Part shown: positions 62,594-64,000 of the stretch, in pieces
Layout of the letters: every line of letters starts with the position of its first letter
How positions within the stretch are numbered: position 1 is the stretch's first letter
Source: Colocasia esculenta
Lineage: Eukaryota > Streptophyta > Magnoliopsida > Alismatales > Araceae
Length of the DNA: 64,000 nucleotides
Reading direction: 5' to 3'
Assembly (NCBI GenBank): GCA_014218235.1
Contig: CM024755.1
Location: 38,088,713-38,152,712, forward strand
Program-made: the position numbers and the translations under genes
The notes under the pieces: generated by a model
Databases searched by the model: none
Seen by the model: only the letters and a program-made list of their open reading frames with translations
What the model was told of the DNA's origin: nothing

Positions 62594-64000
62594 TAATAGC
62601 GCTTGACACCGCCGAGCTAGCTCTTGAAGATATCTCCTGGGAATAGCTTTTCCCCGCTGCTTCCTAGGACGGTGCTTGAACTGGCGGATGGCAGGCTGAC
62701 CTGACTCTCTATCCTAGGCCTATCTACTCTAGACTCACCTACCCTAGACTCTCCTAAACTAGACGACTCTACAGGACTGGGGGAGGACATGGTGTCCTCG
62801 AAGAGGATGCTCCTAATGAAGGAGCAGGAGGGGGACCCTCAGTCGAGGATGCCCCTGATCACAGAGTGCAGGACGTATGCCGGCTCCTCGACCTCAACGT
62901 GCATTTGAAAGTGGACGTTTTTTTTGGAGATCGGAGGAGAGCATGCAAGGAGAGGGTGACCTCGTGGTCACCTGGATCAGCTTGAAGGCGGAGAGGACAG
63001 CCGGTGGGAGCTGGGGTGTGAGAAGCCGTGCGCCGCCGTAAGGAGCTGGGGAGTCAGCTGGATCAGTAAAGGAGGAGAGGATGGGACTAGGCTGGAAGGA
63101 GGGACTCCAGGAGGGATGGGTGGATGGCTAGGCAGGTGCCTCTCCAGAGTTCATCAACAGTGTTCCCCTCCTGTAGGGGATGTCCGGTTCTCCTACGTCT
63201 GAGGCATCGCTCATGAGCTGCCTTTGGATGTGATAGCAACGGGTGGATCTAGTAATTCTTCCGCAGCTGGCGGCCAGGTTCTCTCCTCTTCCCAGAACAG
63301 TCGGCTGAAGGCGATGGCGATGTCTTCTATGTCGAACCATCTATACCACTCAGCCTCTGGTCTCCTACTTTCTCCTTCTGGTCGGACGGAGGGCTTCCAG
63401 GCTTGATAGGTCAGCAACGGGGCCATGTGCCGGGAGAAGTTCCGGCCATGCACCTCGTGCTGTGAGAGTTCTGCCTCGACTACCACGTGTTATATCCAGG
63501 CTGGGTAGGCCCCCTGACAAATGACACCAAAGTGTCCAGGTGAGTGGCTCTCGGTCGGCCTTGAGAGTGGATGTGCTGGATGACCATGGTTTGGATTTCT
63601 CCCTATATCCTAAGCCCCATCGGCTTTCATGACGATGTCGGGATGGGTTTGACTATACCTTGTAGCTCTGCCCCTAGGCCCTTGCCTTCTTCATACCCCA
63701 ACTTCATCATAATTGCCACCCCTTTGTGCTTAGTGGCTCCTTTCTTTTCACCGCATTGACCTGGGCTAGGTTGACCTCTCGCTGGGACTGGAACGTGTAG
63801 CTCCAGGGGTAGTTGATGTCTAGCACCGAGACGATGGGTTTATTGGCTGGCCACACAGCTGGGAGGTGGGTATCGTGGAGAGCATCTACAGAGTGGGCGG
63901 TGGCTATGCTTTTGACCTTGATAATTCGCCCTTGGAAGGGAACTTTAAGCACTGATGTGCGGTAGATGGTACAGCCCCTAGTGACTCTAACCATGGACGT
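62594..64000 (-). other. Tat1 region upstream of RT, unassigned
   Basis: Frames at 63994-63707 (TIYRTSVLKVPFQGRIIKVK, NKPIVSVLDINYPWSYTFQS) and 63486-63128 (YRWFDIEDIAIAFSRLFWEE) have codon-like composition. No clear protease active site or zinc knuckle was recognised. The stretch 62690-62790 contains short repeats of CTAGACTC. In Tat/Ogre elements the gag-protease to RT spacer would be located here; this is inference from position. Confidence 0.45.

Larger units (their letters stand above)
59090..64000 (-). mobile_element. Tat1: Tat/Ogre-type Ty3/gypsy element, pol region
   Basis: The order on the - strand is unassigned upstream part (64000-62594), RT (62593-61405), RNase H (about 61360-60860), a second RNase H (60850-60480), integrase (60301-59437) and C-terminus (59430-59090). 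Two RNase H domains in a row are the mark of the Tat lineage. The PMD gene remnant in the opposite direction beyond the integrase fits the antisense extra ORF of some Tat elements. LTRs are outside the window or unrecognised. Composition is clearly more GC-rich than the left part. Confidence 0.85.

Noticed and set aside
1..64000. tRNA or rRNA genes
   Set aside because: Only short tRNA-complementary PBS sites occur; no cloverleaf or rRNA segment was recognised by eye.

Overview
This window is plant nuclear DNA made almost entirely of LTR retrotransposons nested inside one another. The evidence is Ty1/copia and Ty3/gypsy gag-pol fragments of plant type, primer-binding sites (PBS) complementary to initiator tRNA-Met or tRNA-Asp, purine-rich PPTs, TG...CA LTR ends and several perfect 5-bp target-site duplications (TSDs). 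It fits an angiosperm with a repeat-rich genome; I cannot name the species. No intact host gene was found. A 100-base N run (55297-55396) separates two unrelated parts. Element names below are mine.

Layout, oldest to youngest, 1-55296. Gyp2 (+ strand Ty3/gypsy, 46014-55296) was entered by Gyp1 (- strand Ty3/gypsy, 586-46013). Gyp1 was split by Cop1 (- strand copia of SIRE/Maximus type, 2249-41983). The two Gyp1 halves meet across a CCACC duplication and in the same reading frame. Inside Cop1 lie Cop2 (+ strand relative, 26225-39959) and Cop3 (- strand, a second SIRE-like family, 11074-26224). Cop3 contains a 3.7-kb solo LTR (17485-21159, TSD ACCTT). Position 1-585 is the end of another LTR that interrupts Gyp1. 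Gyp2 separately received Lard1 (48305-54987, TSD AGTTA), a non-autonomous element with a tRNA-Asp PBS. Lard1 has no pol, and its degenerate ORF contains a recognisable plant GYF domain.

Cop2, Cop1 and Cop3 each carry a long extra ORF between pol and the 3' LTR. In Cop1 and Cop2 it is about 3.8 kb with a conserved N-terminal block, an acidic/Pro-Ser middle and a conserved C-terminus. Their LTRs hold a 38-bp tandem array upstream of a TATA-like box. Cop3 instead has pairs of the palindrome CTGTCGACAG spaced 20-22 bp centre to centre, in its LTR promoter region and again just before its extra ORF.

Right of the gap (55397-64000) the DNA is more GC-rich. A - strand Tat/Ogre-type Ty3/gypsy pol (RT, RNase H, a second RNase H, integrase; about 59090-62593) faces a + strand, intron-containing plant mobile domain (PMD) gene remnant (55397-57663). 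They lie tail to tail, as in Tat elements with an extra antisense ORF.

All coding units carry stops, frameshifts or deletions, so I see no autonomous element. Protein family calls come from motif recognition by eye; no database search was run.
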